Notes under the pieces: model-generated
What the model saw: only the letters and a program-made list of their open reading frames with translations
Database searches by the model: none
Told to the model about the DNA's origin: nothing
Made by a program: the position numbers and the translations under genes
Shown: positions 43,580-56,212 of the stretch, one piece after another
How positions within the stretch are numbered: position 1 is the first letter of the stretch
Layout of the letters: the number at the start of each line of letters is the position of its first letter
From: Chrysoporthe austroafricana
Lineage: Eukaryota > Ascomycota > Sordariomycetes > Diaporthales > Cryphonectriaceae
Length of the DNA stretch: 64,000 nt
Direction of reading: 5' to 3'
Assembly: GCA_001051155.2 (NCBI GenBank)
Contig: JYIP02000003.1
Location: 2,356,001 to 2,420,000, forward strand

Positions 43580-44275
43580 TGGGTCTCTGTGACGTTGGTC
43601 TGGTGTCGTGGGGGGGTGGCTCCTGGTTCTCGAAGGCCGCAGGTGTCGTCTGGTCTTGGATGGCGGGCTCGGTGGTGAGGTCGTTGGTCTGCAAGGGCTA
43701 GATGAGATGAGTTGTTGGGAGTGGAAGTTCCGGGCTTCAGCCTTTCCAGCAAGGTCAAGTCAGTGAGGCCGCGGCTGGGTACGCCAAAGCTCCAGGGGAG
43801 GTACGTAGCCGTTGTAAGCCTAGAGGCTAAACAGCAGCAGAGGCGCCTGCTTATCTTATCGCCTGTCACCGCCCGGCAGTACTCTCAGTTGCATACAAAT
43901 AGCGTTCTCCGCTTTATTTATGCGCATATATATATGTCCCTACCGTGCGCCTCTCCAACAAAACCAGTCTCGCCAGGTTGGTGATCCATTGATAAGATCA
44001 CCTATCTTTCAGCTAAGCCTCTTCTGTATATAATGAATGTAATATAGAATGTTGATTGAAATAGTAGAAGAGAAATTTCAGGTTGCAAATGCAGCATGAG
44101 GGGCCGCCAGGATGGCGACGGACAACCAGGCCAAAGAATAAAGCGGAGAAAATCATCTGTTTGCAACTAGAAATATCCAAGTACAATATTCTAATCCCTG
44201 CCAAATTGTTTGGGGACTTTTCCTGCGTCTTTCGCTCTCTTCCATCCGCGACACGCAGACTCCCCCAAACCAACG
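43580..44275. promoter_or_regulatory. Divergent promoter region between RPN6 and SOF1
   Basis: 696 bp between start codons. No GGTGGCAAA-type proteasome element is seen by eye. A short T/A alternation occurs at 43921-43935. Confidence 0.45.
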
Positions 44276-45762
44276 ATGAAGGTCAAGACGCTCAGCCGGT
44301 CAATATCGGCGCATCAGCCGGCTGGCTCAGATGTTGCCAAGCAGCCAAAGAACATGGACGCCGCCGTCCACCCCTTCGAGCGCGCCCGAGAGTACAAGCG
44401 GGCGCTCAATGCCGTCAAGATGGAGCGCATGTTCGCACAGCCCTTCATCTGCCAGCTCGGCCAGGGTCACGTCGATGGGGTATACCAGCTCGCCAAGGAC
44501 CCGAACTCCCTCAACATGCTGGCCAGCGCCTCGGGAGATGGTGTGGTGAAGGTCTGGGACCTGGAGTCGCGCGAGCAGAGGTGGCATGCGAGCGCCCATG
44601 CGAACATCGTCAAGGGGCTCGCCTGGACCAGAGACCAGAAGCTCCTGTCCTGCGGGACAGACCGCAAGATCCATCTCTTCGACCCCTCGACCGCCGACGA
44701 ATCCGCCCCTCTCACGACCTTCGCCGGCACCAGCGCATTCACCTCCCTAAGCCACCACCGATCCAAAGATGCCTTCGCTGCCTCATCCGGGAGCAACATC
44801 CAGATCTACGATCTCGAGAGGTTCTCGGCAGCTCCCGAGGAGTACAGCTGGCCGAACGCCACCGACACCATCAACGCGATCAAGTTCAACCAGGTTGAGC
44901 AGTCTGTCTTGGCCTCCACCGCTTCCGACAGGTCCGTCGTCATATGGGATGTGCGGTTAGCCACACCGGTGACCAAGACCGTGTTAACATTCGCATCGAA
45001 CGGACTTTCGTGGAATCCAATGGAGGCCTTCAACCTAGCTGTGGCGAACGAGGACCACAACTGCTACATCTTTGATGTTCGCAAGTTCGATCGTGCCCTC
45101 AATGTGCTGAAGGGTCACGTCGCTGTATGTAATCGTAGTAAACCGGTGGAAAAGGCCTGCATCTACGAGCGGGCGAGACGCTGCACAGAATGCTAACATC
45201 TCGCAGGCTGTTATGGATGTCGAGTTTTCGCCTACTGGCGAGGAACTTGTGACGGCCTCCTACGACAGGACCATCAGGATTTTCCCTCGCGACCAAGGAC
45301 ACTCGCGAGACATCTATCACACCAAGAGGATGCAGCGAGTGTTTGTCACCAAATGGACTCCGGACAGCAAATATCTCATGTCAGGCTCGGACGATGGGAA
45401 CATCAGGCTCTGGCGTGCGAATGCGTCCAAGAGAGAAGGCGTCAAGTCCTCGAGGCAACGGCAGGCCGAGGAGTACAATTCGAAGCTGGTGGACCGTTTC
45501 GCGCATATGTGAGTCTCAAGAGCCCCCGGGTCGCTGGTCGACGAGCTCGGCAGTTACTAACAAAGTCCTCCCCAGGCCCGAGATCCGGCGTATCAAGCGT
45601 CACAGGCACATCCCGACGGTGGTGAAGAAGGCTGGGCAGATCAAGGGCGAGGAGCTGAAGTCGATCAAGAGGCGTGAGGAGAACGAGAGGAAGCACACTA
45701 AGAAGCAATTCCAGAAACGCCGGAGTGAGCGTGAGAAGGTGATCCTGGCTCGTGAGAAGTGA
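44276..45762 (+). CDS. sof1: SOF1/DCAF13, U3 snoRNP WD40 protein
   Basis: Exons 44276-45124, 45207-45508 and 45576-45762; 445 aa. It begins MKVKTLSRSISAHQP and has WD repeats: GDGVVKVWDL, CGTDRKIHLFD, SDRSVVIWDVR, YDRTIRIFPRD and SDDGNIRLWRA. The C-terminal Sof1-like domain is basic: PEIRRIKRHRHIPTVVKKAGQIKGEELKSIKRREENERKH. Sof1 is required for small-subunit pre-rRNA processing in the nucleolus. The intron acceptor/donor phases give GHVAAVMDVEF and RFAHMPEIRR, as in the family. Confidence 0.95.
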
Positions 45763-46405
45763 AAGAGGATGGGCGGCCGCTGTTCTTTTACCCGGGGGTT
45801 CCACGGTGCATCGCAAGGCGTTCGGCAGGGAAAAAACACATGATATCCTGGAGGTGCTCCGGCGAGGACGATCCTCGCCCCAGACTTTGTTTAGAAATGG
45901 ACCGACTTCCCAAGAAACTGCTCCCGAGATGGGGGGCTATCACGATGTGTGTCTGCTGGGTGGGAAGCCGGAGTCGTAGCACTACTGCCCAGGCAGCTGG
46001 CCGGGTGCTCGGCAGAAAAGGTGGCACTCACGTTGACAGGGAATACGAGACGCTGGCACGCGCTGGATGCAGGCGCCAGGGGCCCCTTGGCGCCAGTCCC
46101 TGGGGGCCCCGCCTCGCGGCGCCGGTCCCTGACATAGCTCGACGTTTCAACATGTGAATTGCTGCAGCAAGGGGAGCTCTCCGTTGTCGCAAGTTGTGCC
46201 TCTGTGCTCTACACAGTATTTCTACCCGGTCGTCGAGATCCTGAGGACACTAGTCCTCGTCCCGTCCTTGCTGTCCCCAATCTAAACGCGAAACAACCGA
46301 CAACCGACAACCTTCACCTCACCACTTGCCCCGGAGGCGCAGAACAGCCGCTGGACGCGTTACAACAGACCCCTCCGTCCTCAACAGCATCCTCAGGTCA
46401 CCACA
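45763..46405. other. Intergenic, 640 bp
   Basis: Between SOF1 and the SDR gene, same strand. No coding frame recognised. Confidence 0.55.
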
Positions 46406-47562
46406 ATGGCATCCCTCGGCGGCTTTGATCGCCCGCCGCAGCGCGACTCGTGGTTCGCGCCAATCTCTGTCGACCTCTTCCTGAAGGTCCTCAACGTGAC
46501 CTTCTTCCATCCCTTCGTCGCCTGGATGATCCCCCTGTGCTTCCGCGCCGAGCACATGGACTGGGACAAGATCCCTATCCGGGTCTCCATGTGGTACGCG
46601 ACCCTGGTGACGGTGTGCTGGACCCTCGGGCAGGTCAACCGGCGCATTGCCTTCGGCCTCCCACGCCAGGTGAACCTCGAGAATGAGGTCATTGTCATCA
46701 CCGGTGGGGCAAGCGGGCTGGGGCTGCTCATTGCAGAGGTCTACGGCATGCGCGGCGCCTCCGTCGCGGTGCTAGACGTGAGGGAGATGGACAACGGCGA
46801 GGCGAGAGGTGTCACGTACTACAAGTGCGATGTCACGGACAAGCAGCAGCTGGCGCGTGTCTCGAGACAGATCGAGGAGGAGGCAAGTATCGCTCCCTCG
46901 CCCCGGGCTCCCAAGCTGAGTGGAAAGAGCACGCTGTCTGACACCGCCCGCAGCTCGGCACGCCGACCGTGCTGATCAACAACGCCGCCATCGTGGTTGG
47001 CAAGCGCCTCCTAGACATGAGCATGGACGAGATCGAGAAGAGCCTCTTCACCAACCTCCTGTCCAGCTTCTACACTCTCAAGACGTTCCTCCCGGGCATA
47101 ATCCGTGGCGAGAACGGCGGCACCATCGTGACCGTGTCCAGCGTCATCGGGCAGGTCGGCGCCGCGCAGCTGACCGACTACGCGGCCGCCAAGGCCGGCC
47201 TCATCGCCTTGCACAAGTCGCTCACCGCCGAGCTGCGCCAGTCCCACCCGGACATCCGCACCGTCCTCGTGGCCCCCGGGCAGCTGTCCACGCCGCTGTT
47301 CTACGGGGTGCAGACGCCCAACTCCTTCCTCGCGCCGGTCGTGGAGCCCGTGGAGGTCGCCAAGGAGATCATCAGCGCCATCGACAACGGCATGGCCGAG
47401 TTCATCAGTGCGCCGCTATACGCGAGGCTCATCGACTGGTATAACGTCCTGCCGGTCGGGTTACAGCATCTCGCACGCAGGGTTGCAGGTGTGGATGTGG
47501 CTATGAAGACCTTCGCCGGCAGGAAAGGGGAATTAGGCGAGAAGAAAGGGACTCTCATATAA
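46406..47562 (+). CDS. Membrane-anchored short-chain dehydrogenase (SDR16C/RDH10-like)
   Basis: Exons 46406-46882 and 46954-47562; 361 aa. Residues 20-80 carry two hydrophobic segments (FLKVLNVTFFHPFVAWMIPLCF and MWYATLVTVCWTL), suggesting an ER or lipid-droplet anchor. The NAD(P) motif TGGASGLGL is at about 99-107, NNAA follows the intron, the catalytic Ser lies in TVSSVIGQ, and the Tyr/Lys pair is in YAAAK. Family relatives are retinol/lipid dehydrogenases, but the substrate is not known. The intron starts GCAAGT. Joining IEEE to LGTPTVLINN needs this GC donor, because every nearby GT breaks the frame. Confidence 0.88.
46883..46953 (+). other. GC-AG intron in the SDR gene
   Basis: 71-nt intron, donor GAG|GCAAGT, acceptor CGCAG|CTCGGC, phase 0. 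The donor has the strong flanking consensus (AG|GCAAGT) of known GC-AG introns. Confidence 0.75.
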
Positions 47563-48590
47563 TCGTAGGCGCTGGCGCCATGCATACGAGTGGTAGGTCG
47601 ACAAGGGGCCGGTTGACAGGGCATAATGGACGCCACTGGCAGTCGGACTTGGCTGGCCCGATGTAGACAGCAAGCTTTTCCATGGAACAAATTCAATCTA
47701 GAGTAATGGGCTCACTCACTACACTATCGATTGTCCGCTAGATCTGACCACGTTGAAGTTTATTTTACGCACACAGGCAGGATACCCATAAGGGAGGAGT
47801 GTAATATTTCAGAGCCTGGCCTCAGTCTTGCCGGAACTTGAGGGACTGACGCATTTTCGCGTCAGGAACGAGGAATGATTTCTGAATTTCTTGGTGAAGT
47901 AAATGCCAGCGAACAGACCTTTCGTAGCTACCCTCACAGTTCGCGCCTCGTCGAACCAGGCGGTGCGACTCATATCAAGAGTCCGTCATTCATAATTTCT
48001 TAGCCTTCTCCAAACGTCACATTTTGACGACCCTCGTTCCGGTCAGCCGGTGAGCGGCCGAGCACAGTAACGCACACTCTTTCAACCGAGGTGGGATCAG
48101 ACGAGACACGACGGGACGGCAACACTTAGATGGACCTGGGACGATGCAAGCTGTGCATTAATCGTTCATCTTCTAGATTTATCGAGGCAGGGCTGCCCTT
48201 CTCCCACAGGATGCCGCAGCTGCTGTTTAGCAACCAGAACATCGTGCTCCATTACGGCCCCGTAAATGCGCATCCCTGTTGCTGCTCCCCATTATGTCCG
48301 TGTACGCAGATATCTACCATGCAAAAGCCGCCTTGTACACAATGGCACCCCTCCGACGGTCACCTACGCAACCCGATTATTCCTTTCAGAGCCTGTGCGC
48401 TGTCTTTGACCTGCGAACAAGTAGATAATGTGGATTATCGAGGCAGGGTGCAGCACCGTGCCTTGTTGACGCAGGTAAGAGACGCTTCTAAGACCATTGT
48501 GTCTGACGTGTTCGTGTGCGTGCGTCCTTTCAGCGCAAGGGGCCTTCTCGGCAGTGCGAGATCAGCTGGCATTCCTGCCGTCATCCCTCA
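47563..48590. other. Convergent intergenic region, 1 kb
   Basis: Lies between the 3' ends of the SDR and GH72 genes; a chance frame overlaps the GH72 3' end. No gene recognised. Confidence 0.55.
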
Positions 48591-50118
48591 TCACAACCAT
48601 ACTGCAAAGGCCAACGTAACTGCCACTAGACCGGCGCTCATCTTCGTCACGCTGCTCTTAGGGCTGGCCGGACTCTTTGAGCTGCTGGTGCTGGAGGAAG
48701 AGGCACCAGACGCCGTGCTACCCGAGCCAGCATTCGTTCCCGTGGGCACTGACGAGGTGTAGGTCCCATCGTACAGGGTCTCGCCAAGGGTGGGCAGCGC
48801 GACGTTGCCATTCACGAGCCAGGCTTGGGTGCCGCTACTACTGGCAGGACACGTACGAGTCGAGAGAGTGCTAGTCGTCACATCAGATTTCATCACCCCA
48901 GTCGGGGTGAGGGTGGCCCATTGGGTCTTGAGGTTGGTAAAGTCAGGTGAAACCGGGGTGGGAGTGCCGGTCCTAGTATAGCCGCCGACGATGGCGGAGC
49001 CTGTGCTGGTGCCAGCGGCCGGACCGTATGAGATGAGGCCGTAGTCGTTCGTCTCCTCGATCCACTCGTATATAATAGCACCCGACCAGTCGTTGACCAT
49101 ATCGTCACCAAAGATAGCGGCCTGGTCCTCGAACGTGCGGGGGGGCACGGTGTTGCAGCCCGTCTCGCTAAAGAAGATGGGGACCGGGAAGTTCACAGCC
49201 TCTGACTCAAGGTTTTCGTACCCAGAGGTTGAATATGTGCTCTGCAGGACCCGATCAGTACGACGTTCTCATCCGTCAAGCTCGGGGGCCGGGTCGGGCC
49301 GGACCAGGCCAGAAGGACGGATTGGCGGGTTGGCGGGGACTACGTACGCTACCACACCACTCGTAACTGTTCAGGGAGAAGAAATCAACATTGTCCGACA
49401 CATTGCCGCCGCAGGTGAGATAATCCTGCAGCATGGGACGGAGCTGGGCGATGTCAGCAGCGCTGTAGCCGACAGGGATGTCTCGGTAATTCTTGGAGTC
49501 CCTGTAGGCCTTCAGGTCCCGGGCGGCGGCCTTGATGAAAGGCGCAGCCATGCTCTGGCTAGCCTCAGCAATGACCTCGTTGCCCACGAAGAACTGTACA
49601 TCCCATGTCAGCGGTTATGACCGATGGAAGGACCTGCCGCAGAGGCAGAGACTGAGCCCCGAGGTTTGGGGGGGGGAGGGGTTTAGAGAACTCACACCCA
49701 GAGTGTTATCGTACTGCTGAAACTCATCCATAACCGCGGTGAATCGTTCATACTGGGTCTGATTCCACCAGGGGCTATTCGGGAGTATGTAGGTATCGAA
49801 GGTGTCTAGGTCAACGAGGAGGTAGATGCCGGCGTCGGCAAAGACGCTCATGCAGTCGGTGTGGTCAGAGGAGGCGTCAACGTGGTAGACACGGATCGTG
49901 TTGGCCCCAAGCTCCTTCATTAGCGAGGCATCAAGGGAGCATTGGGTCTTGTCGACCAGGGGGTCATCTTCAGTCAGCTGGTAGGCGACGCCCTTGATGA
50001 AGAACTGGGTGCCATTCTCGTAAAAGAACTTGTTGCCGTAGGCGGAGATGGCAGAGATGGCACGAGCGGTGGTGGCCAGGCCCAGTAGGGCGAGACCAGA
50101 GAGGAAGGGGGACCTCAT
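48591..50118 (-). CDS. GPI-anchored beta-1,3-glucanosyltransferase, GH72 (Gel/Gas family)
   Basis: Exons 50118-49696, 49593-49348 and 49241-48591; 439 aa. The signal peptide is MRSPFLSGLALLGLATTARA. The GH72 domain has GVAYQ, DPLVDKTQCSLDASLMKELGANTIRVYHVD, the acid/base motif FFVGNEVIAEAS (Glu) and the nucleophile motif FFSETGCN (Glu). A Ser/Thr-rich stretch follows, then a C-terminal hydrophobic tail (SAGLVAVTLAFAVWL), typical of GPI attachment. There is no clear C-terminal X8/CBM43 module, so it belongs to the shorter Gel1-like group. It remodels beta-1,3-glucan at the cell wall. The second donor is taken as GTACGT after GGTAGC. Confidence 0.93.
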
Positions 50119-50410
50119 CCTAGGGATGACTGGTGGATGAGAGGTAATTAAGATGGACAGATAAATAGTCAAGCCGTCAAAGTGCGATGTGATATTGAAC
50201 ACCGCCGACCAAAATTAGGGACTGGGCCTCGAAAGCGTGCGAAGGGTGTAGGGTGAGGAGTGCAATTAGTATCGGCAGAAGAAAACAACAGGCGGCTCAG
50301 GTGCGCGAGCGAGCGTCCGGGCAACGAGAGGTTGAAGGCGAGCGAGGCTGGAGGCGGAGGCAGGTCCCTTCCCCAGACAGGTCCTGATGGAGAGGAAGAC
50401 AGCCGCACAA

Positions 50411-50430
50411 GAACAACAACAACAACAACA
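50411..50430. repeat. Short (CAA)n microsatellite
   Basis: About six uninterrupted CAA units, upstream of the GH72 gene start. Confidence 0.75.
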
Positions 50431-50721
50431 GAAAGGCCAGGGGAAAGAAGGCGCCGGGCGGTCGATGACGAGACTGCCGCAAACCGTCACGAAGGGGGCT
50501 GGAACGACCGAAAGAACCGAAACACAACACCTTGGTCAACGAGAGGACAGGAAAAGCGGCCGGTGGTACACGGGAGGAGGATGTCGAGGTAGAAAAGTGC
50601 CCAAGAGCTCCTCTGGGGGAGAAACCGACGCGTGGTGTACCCGGCAAGGCAGGCCAGTAGATACATAGTACAAGTTAGCGCAGCAACCACACCGGCTGGC
50701 TGCCCCAGTGCTAGGCAAGCA

Positions 50722-50764
50722 GACCACATGGACCACATGGGCCACATAGACCACATTGACCACT
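50722..50764. repeat. Tandem 9-bp repeat, GACCACATG type
   Basis: Four and a partial copy of a 9-bp unit: GACCACATG, GACCACATG, GGCCACATA, GACCACATT, then GACCACT. In minus-strand translation it reads as a Val/His-rich string, which is not taken as coding. Confidence 0.85.
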
Positions 50765-53700
50765 CTGTAGCCACACGACCTCCGGTGCCCTGGCACGGCC
50801 TGGATAGAGTAGATTGAAATGAAAGGTCCTGGGGCCACGATTCCTTGCCCTGATATGGCACCTCACAGGCACCCTTGCCGCATCTGTCCAACTTTTTCCC
50901 AGATTTGTCTGGAGGACGTGGCGCGTCCCGGCCCTCTGCTGCTGGCCAGACCTCCAATTTCTGCTGCTATGATATAATATATCGTGCCGAGACCCGTCCA
51001 CCTCGTCGCCGGGTGGGCTGGGCCAAGTGCAGCATCTAGACTTGCAATACGGCGGTGTCTTGTTGTCTGCTACACCATGTTCTGCACCGACTTGGCGGTG
51101 ATAGCTACCACGGTACCTAGATCTACACACGGCCTGGGCGGCCCATGGGCTGTGTCTCGGTACTGCTAGGTACAGCACTATGCATCTAGTAATCATAGTA
51201 GATCAGGAGGTGTGGAACCGGTGGCATGGTAAGTCACCGTAGTACGCCTGTCCGGACCCGCACGGGCCTGTGCCATTGGTCAATCCCAAGACGGCATTCT
51301 GGCCTACCACTGCCCACTTTACCGTTGAGACATGAGTATTTCGTGCATCTCGATCTCAGCGGTTCCAAAAACCCCCTCCCCTTATGGCCCCCCCTGTGGT
51401 GCACACCGTGGTACCGGGTAAAGTAGTGCGTCAGGGCTGCCTGCTTGCTGGGTGGCGTCGCCGGTTGGCGCCCAGCTGCAGGTACCAGGTGCGTTTGCTC
51501 CGGCAGATAGAATTCGAGACAGCAGGATGACAGTTTGAGGTCAGCAAAATCCTGCTTTTGCTTGCACGACCCATCCTTCCGCTGTGGATGTGCTGCATGT
51601 GGGCCAGGGGGAGCCATCCCCTAGCGTGAACGAGCCTTATCAGCGATACAGTACAGGTATGGTTAAAGCAGCAAAATGAAAGGAGGACGGCGCCCCCCAC
51701 GGGGAAAAGGGAATTGAAACGCCCGAGAAGGCCTGGCTTGCGCAGCCTGGTACACCTGGGCTGGTGGTTGGGTGCCCGTCTCCTCCCTCGCCCCCATACC
51801 GCCCTGAGGCAGACAAGACCTGCCCACCTGCTCGTCTACCTCGAACATCCTGTGGTGCTATGGTGGTGCCGTGGTGGCAGGCATCATAGCATGGCTTGCG
51901 CCTCGTCGACCAGGTAGCAGTAGCACGTCGCATACAGTATCACCACGTGTAGCCGCAGCTGCGAGCTGCAGCCCTCCGCTCCACCTCCATGGAGACACTA
52001 CGGAGCATTGACCTACCGTAGTACCAGATCAGAAAAATAGCAATTACCTCGCCTCTGCTGCCCTCCACCGCAGCTCAGCATGACCAAGTTCTGCCCACCG
52101 GCTTCTCAACTTCATAGCACACGGCGCTTTTATGCACTCGCTGCCTGCCCTCGTGTGCTTCCCGCGTCGGTCGCTACGCGTTCAAGCCGGCTGCGTCTGG
52201 CTTTGATGCCGTTCACAAGCTCCCAGCATTGTCTCGAGACGAATCTACGACGGACGCCAGTGGCACCGCACGTCGGATGGGATAGCGCCCATTCAGATAT
52301 GTCCTCCGGCCAAGGCTCGGCACCGCAGCCCTTCTGCCCCTTCTCTCGTCATGATCAGATGGCATCGCGTCACCCGCGTCTGCTTCAGTAGTACGGACGT
52401 ACATGTAATGTGGACTCTCCCGTAGCACAGACGACATACTGCCCACCTGAGTGTTACTCCACCTCCCGCATCTCAGCCCTGCTAGTATTCCGCATACCTC
52501 TTGGCCATCATCTTGTCTTCATCTCGAAGACAAGACTAGCCCGCCCAGCACAGCCGGGACGAGATCAAAACGACATGTCATTCCTCGATCCGGAAAGAAG
52601 AGGTTAGATCTCTACCCGGGTCGGCACGAACAGCTACTCGCCATTACATCGTCTTGAAAATGATGCGACGGGCGAGGCGTTCTCAGCATCCCTCCCGCAT
52701 CGCAACCCCCGGCTGGTCGACCGTCAAGTCCCAGCCTTCCCAGGCTGCACTTCTTGGCCAACATTGCCTCGGGCCCCTACGTGGCTGTGTGTGTGTGCGT
52801 GTCTGCGCAGGGTGATCTGGAGACATCGAGCAATTGACCTCCTTTTCAAACATGCTTATTCGCATTGTGCCGCTTTCCGGTACAGATGAGGGCTCTGCTT
52901 ACCAGGGCCTGGAATTTTCGGCTTCAGAAAACAAGTCTTCAGATTCTGACACTCGTCTCGGACCGTTTTTTTTGGACGTACGAACTTGGTCCGTTTTTGT
53001 TTGGTTGGACTCGCGATTGGTTGTTGAGCTTCTTCTGATCCGGCGAATCCTGAAACGTTATGGGCTCTTCCCCCAGAAGCCAGCTACTTCGGACGGACAT
53101 CCGACTGTGTCTGTGCAGTCATTCGACGTCCCCAACTCCAGCCGCCTGCCGGCATAACAAACGGTGGCTCGTGGGCTGAGCCCTACTAGTACCGGAGCCT
53201 TCTCGTGGATAGCCACTTGACGATGTCCACTATTAGGGCGATCATACAATAGCCTCCAGAGCCAACGCGTTGCACGTCGGCAGGGGATCTTCTGCACTTG
53301 CTGCGCAGCCTGCACTGCAGGAAATCGTCACAGCCACGGAGTACCTACATTGGGACGCGCAGTCTAAAGCCCATCCACATAGCCTACATACGAAACCATT
53401 CGCGATCTTGTCCAAGAACGCCGCGATATGATACACAGCTCTTCGGCCCAGAGCCTGCGCTTTCCTCAGCGTTGACCTCTGCTACTATTAAACACTCGGA
53501 CTGCAAACCGTACGTGCAGACCGGAGATTGTAGCGTATCAAGGTGTCCGGAAGACCGGGTTCACATCCATGAGCATCTGGGTGGCAGCGATCGCAAACTT
53601 TACTTCGAGCAGGCCTAACAAGAGTAAGCCCCAGGATCGCCCACTATTGTTCCTGCATAGTACGGCGATCCGGAGATCGGAAGCCCAGTAGGATCTGGAA

Positions 53701-54048
53701 ATAGGTCCAAGCGCACGGTCGCAAACGTGGTAAACGGTTGTTTCACAGGACCTGAGGTCACTGTGTGTCATCCTGGCTGAGACCCAAGATATCCCAAATC
53801 TTGCAGCGGGACTAGAGGATGTGACCAAGGGGTGCTGCCATGCGTCGCATCGAGTGAGTGTCTGGGACGCCCTCGAGCTTTATATTTCCCCTGTCACCAC
53901 CGAAATGCTTCGTTTGCTTCCTCATTTCCTTTCGACTTTGAAACTGTGAAAAGACTGCGAAATTGCTGCCAGCCTGCAACACATACGGTTACATACCGAC
54001 GCGGCACCTTTCGCCTGGAATAACGACCATACGCCTGAAGTGGACGCG

Positions 54049-55549
54049 ATGTTGTCCAAGGGAGAGGTGGCGAGGGATATTTACAGCGTTGAGGAAGCAG
54101 GGTCCTCACACCGAGCAAAAATTCCTGCCGAGCTATCGTTTGAGGCGATCATAAAAGGCACTGCACTATCAGTGAGTTGGCCCGCAGCTACGGAGTTTCG
54201 AACAGAGCTAATTTCCTTTCGAAGCCATGTTCTTTGGGCGACTTCGTGAACTATCTAGTGTGCGATGAACGCAATGCCGAGATGCTACAATTCTTCACCT
54301 GGTTCTGCAGCTATGTTGGGCGATGGACTAAGTTGTCTCCGCAAGAAAAGTTGCTATCACCGCCTTGGACGCCAGCAGAAAGGGGAGGCCGCAGCGCCAG
54401 GACCCCCTCAGTGCAGACTCATCGGCGGGCTGGAAGCGAGAGGCTGAACCAGATTTTGAAAATAATGGATCAGAGCAACGCGATGGACTCCCTCGACCGA
54501 ACCTTGAACCAGAGCTGCAGAAAGGTGACCTCGGACCCGATGGACTTCTCAAAACCGAGGAGAGTATCGAGCACACAGGCTTCTCAGCCGCAGGCTACAC
54601 CGAGCCAGAGCCAGAAGGAACATGCGTCTATAGACGATGCAGAGGAGCAGCGGTGTATGTATATGCCCTTGATTGGAATCTCTCTATTTAGAAGACTAAG
54701 TATTGTCAAGGTGCAAAACAACCGTGTCGTGAAGAGATCGCAAAAGCCATCCGTCACTACATTACCGGCGACGCGCCACGGCGGCTTAGGATCTCCGACG
54801 AGGACCTAAGCGAATGCCTTGACAATACGAAGAAGACGACACACCCATCAGCATTATTTCCGGCTTTCACAGCCGCAGAGACCTATCTGAAATCCCGTTC
54901 GTACCCCGAGTTCATCCGCAAGAGCCAACGCAACGCCAATAAGCCGCGTCTTTTGTTCGTCTGCTTTATCGCTGCTGTCATCACCCTCCTCGGCTTTGGC
55001 CTCAGCGTGCTGCTGATCATGTCGCGTCTGTCTAAGTTCTGGCGCGTGACGACGATGGTTATCTGGTGGCCTGGGATCACCATATTTATCGCCGCGATGC
55101 AAGGAATCTGCGTCTTCTTGTACATGAGGAATCTACGCCAACTTCGACCGTGGGAACAACGGCACGAAGCGGACGGCCTGGGGCAGGAGGGCAAGGAGGA
55201 AAGCTGGTCAATGGTCGAGGAACAGGATACTATCAGGCCCAAGAATGCTGGCCCGGATGGCTCGTCGCAGGGTTCTGTTTCGCCTGGATCCGCGGACGAT
55301 CTAGTGCGCAAGCCCAGCATGCAGGTGTTTGGGCAGGCGAACGAGTGGGAACGCAAGGCCCGTATGGAGCTGTACTCGACCAAGTCGATGCGCGGAAGGA
55401 TCTGGGATGATGCGGTCAAGATGCAGAACAGGGCTGTCAAGCGGTTGCAAGATCGTACTGTGTTGTTGGCGGCATGCTGCGGAGGCGCGGTGTCTGGGGC
55501 TTTGACGATCGCTTCACTCTGGATACCTAGTGCTGATCTTATGTTGTAG
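54049..55549 (+). CDS. Rax1-like RGS-domain membrane protein
   Basis: Exons 54049-54171, 54225-54654 and 54711-55549; 463 aa if ATG 54049 is the start. An RGS-like domain is split by a disordered insert. Its first half is FEAIIKGTALSPCSLGDFVNYLVCDERNAEMLQFFTWFCSYVGRW. The second half is CREEIAKAIRHYITGDAPRRLRISDEDL, with HPSALFPAFTAAETYLKSRSYPEFIR. Three hydrophobic segments follow: LFVCFIAAVITLLGFGLSVLLI, MVIWWPGITIFIAAMQGICVF and, at the C-terminus, VLLAACCGGAVSGALTIASLWI. This matches Rax1-like proteins. Rax1 acts in polarised growth. The open frame continues upstream of the ATG without a Met, so a missing 5' exon is possible. Confidence 0.78.
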
Positions 55550-56212
55550 AGAGGACTGATACCCTGCAGATTTATGCATTAATAGCGCTGAAACACCTTC
55601 CCAGGACTGCTGAGGCCTTGAATGATATTCCTTGCGGTAGGGAACGTGTTAACACAGTGGTGCTACATAGAGTAGGGTACGAGGAGGCGATTGTAGGCGG
55701 CCTCACTAGTTGACCATCACGATGAGTTATCACAGCGAGAGGGCACCAGGGATGAATCCATCTGTGCGGTCGTCTGTCCCCGTTTTAGGGTTTGAACAGT
55801 CGGTATAACTGTCGAGATCAGACTGGTGCACATGTTGCCATATTGAGTTGGATCGCACTCAGGAAGCTTGAGGCGCCTGCTCATCATGTAGGCTGATGAG
55901 TTACCACCCCCCTTCCTCCACCCCCTTTTTAATCGTATTGGGGGGGGGTTGTCGATTGGTTTTGCGGTCTGTATTTCATGGACCAATTGGGTGTAAGTCG
56001 CCCGCCCCACATCATCCGCCCCACCGTTACATGCGCCAGGTTGCAAGATGATCAGGAACGTGGTGGCAGCCATGTGACAGCCGCCTCCAAATGCTCACGA
56101 CTACGACGTCCCGGTAGCTCTAACAGCATCCATACTCGCCAGCCGCTCGGTGCGCGATTGTCACACCGTATGGACTCCATATAACACAACACCGTAGGCG
56201 GCTCGGGACTAT
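55550..56212. other. Intergenic, 660 bp
   Basis: Between the Rax1-like gene and the inositol transporter. No gene recognised. Confidence 0.55.

Larger units (their letters stand above)
50119..54048. other. Gene-poor region, 3.9 kb
   Basis: Largest stretch without a supported gene. It has many short GC-driven frames on both strands but none with a recognised family, consistent splicing or sustained composition. It contains a CAA run at 50411-50430 and a 9-bp tandem repeat at 50722-50764. Any long non-coding RNA or regulatory role cannot be judged from sequence. Confidence 0.5.

Noticed and set aside
50722..50764. 9-bp repeat as part of a coding minus-strand frame
   Set aside because: The frame has no homology-like features and no start context; better seen as a DNA repeat.
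50119..54048. CRISPR-like or transposon remnant in the gene-poor region
   Set aside because: No spaced identical repeats, no terminal inverted repeats and no transposase-like frame could be found by eye.
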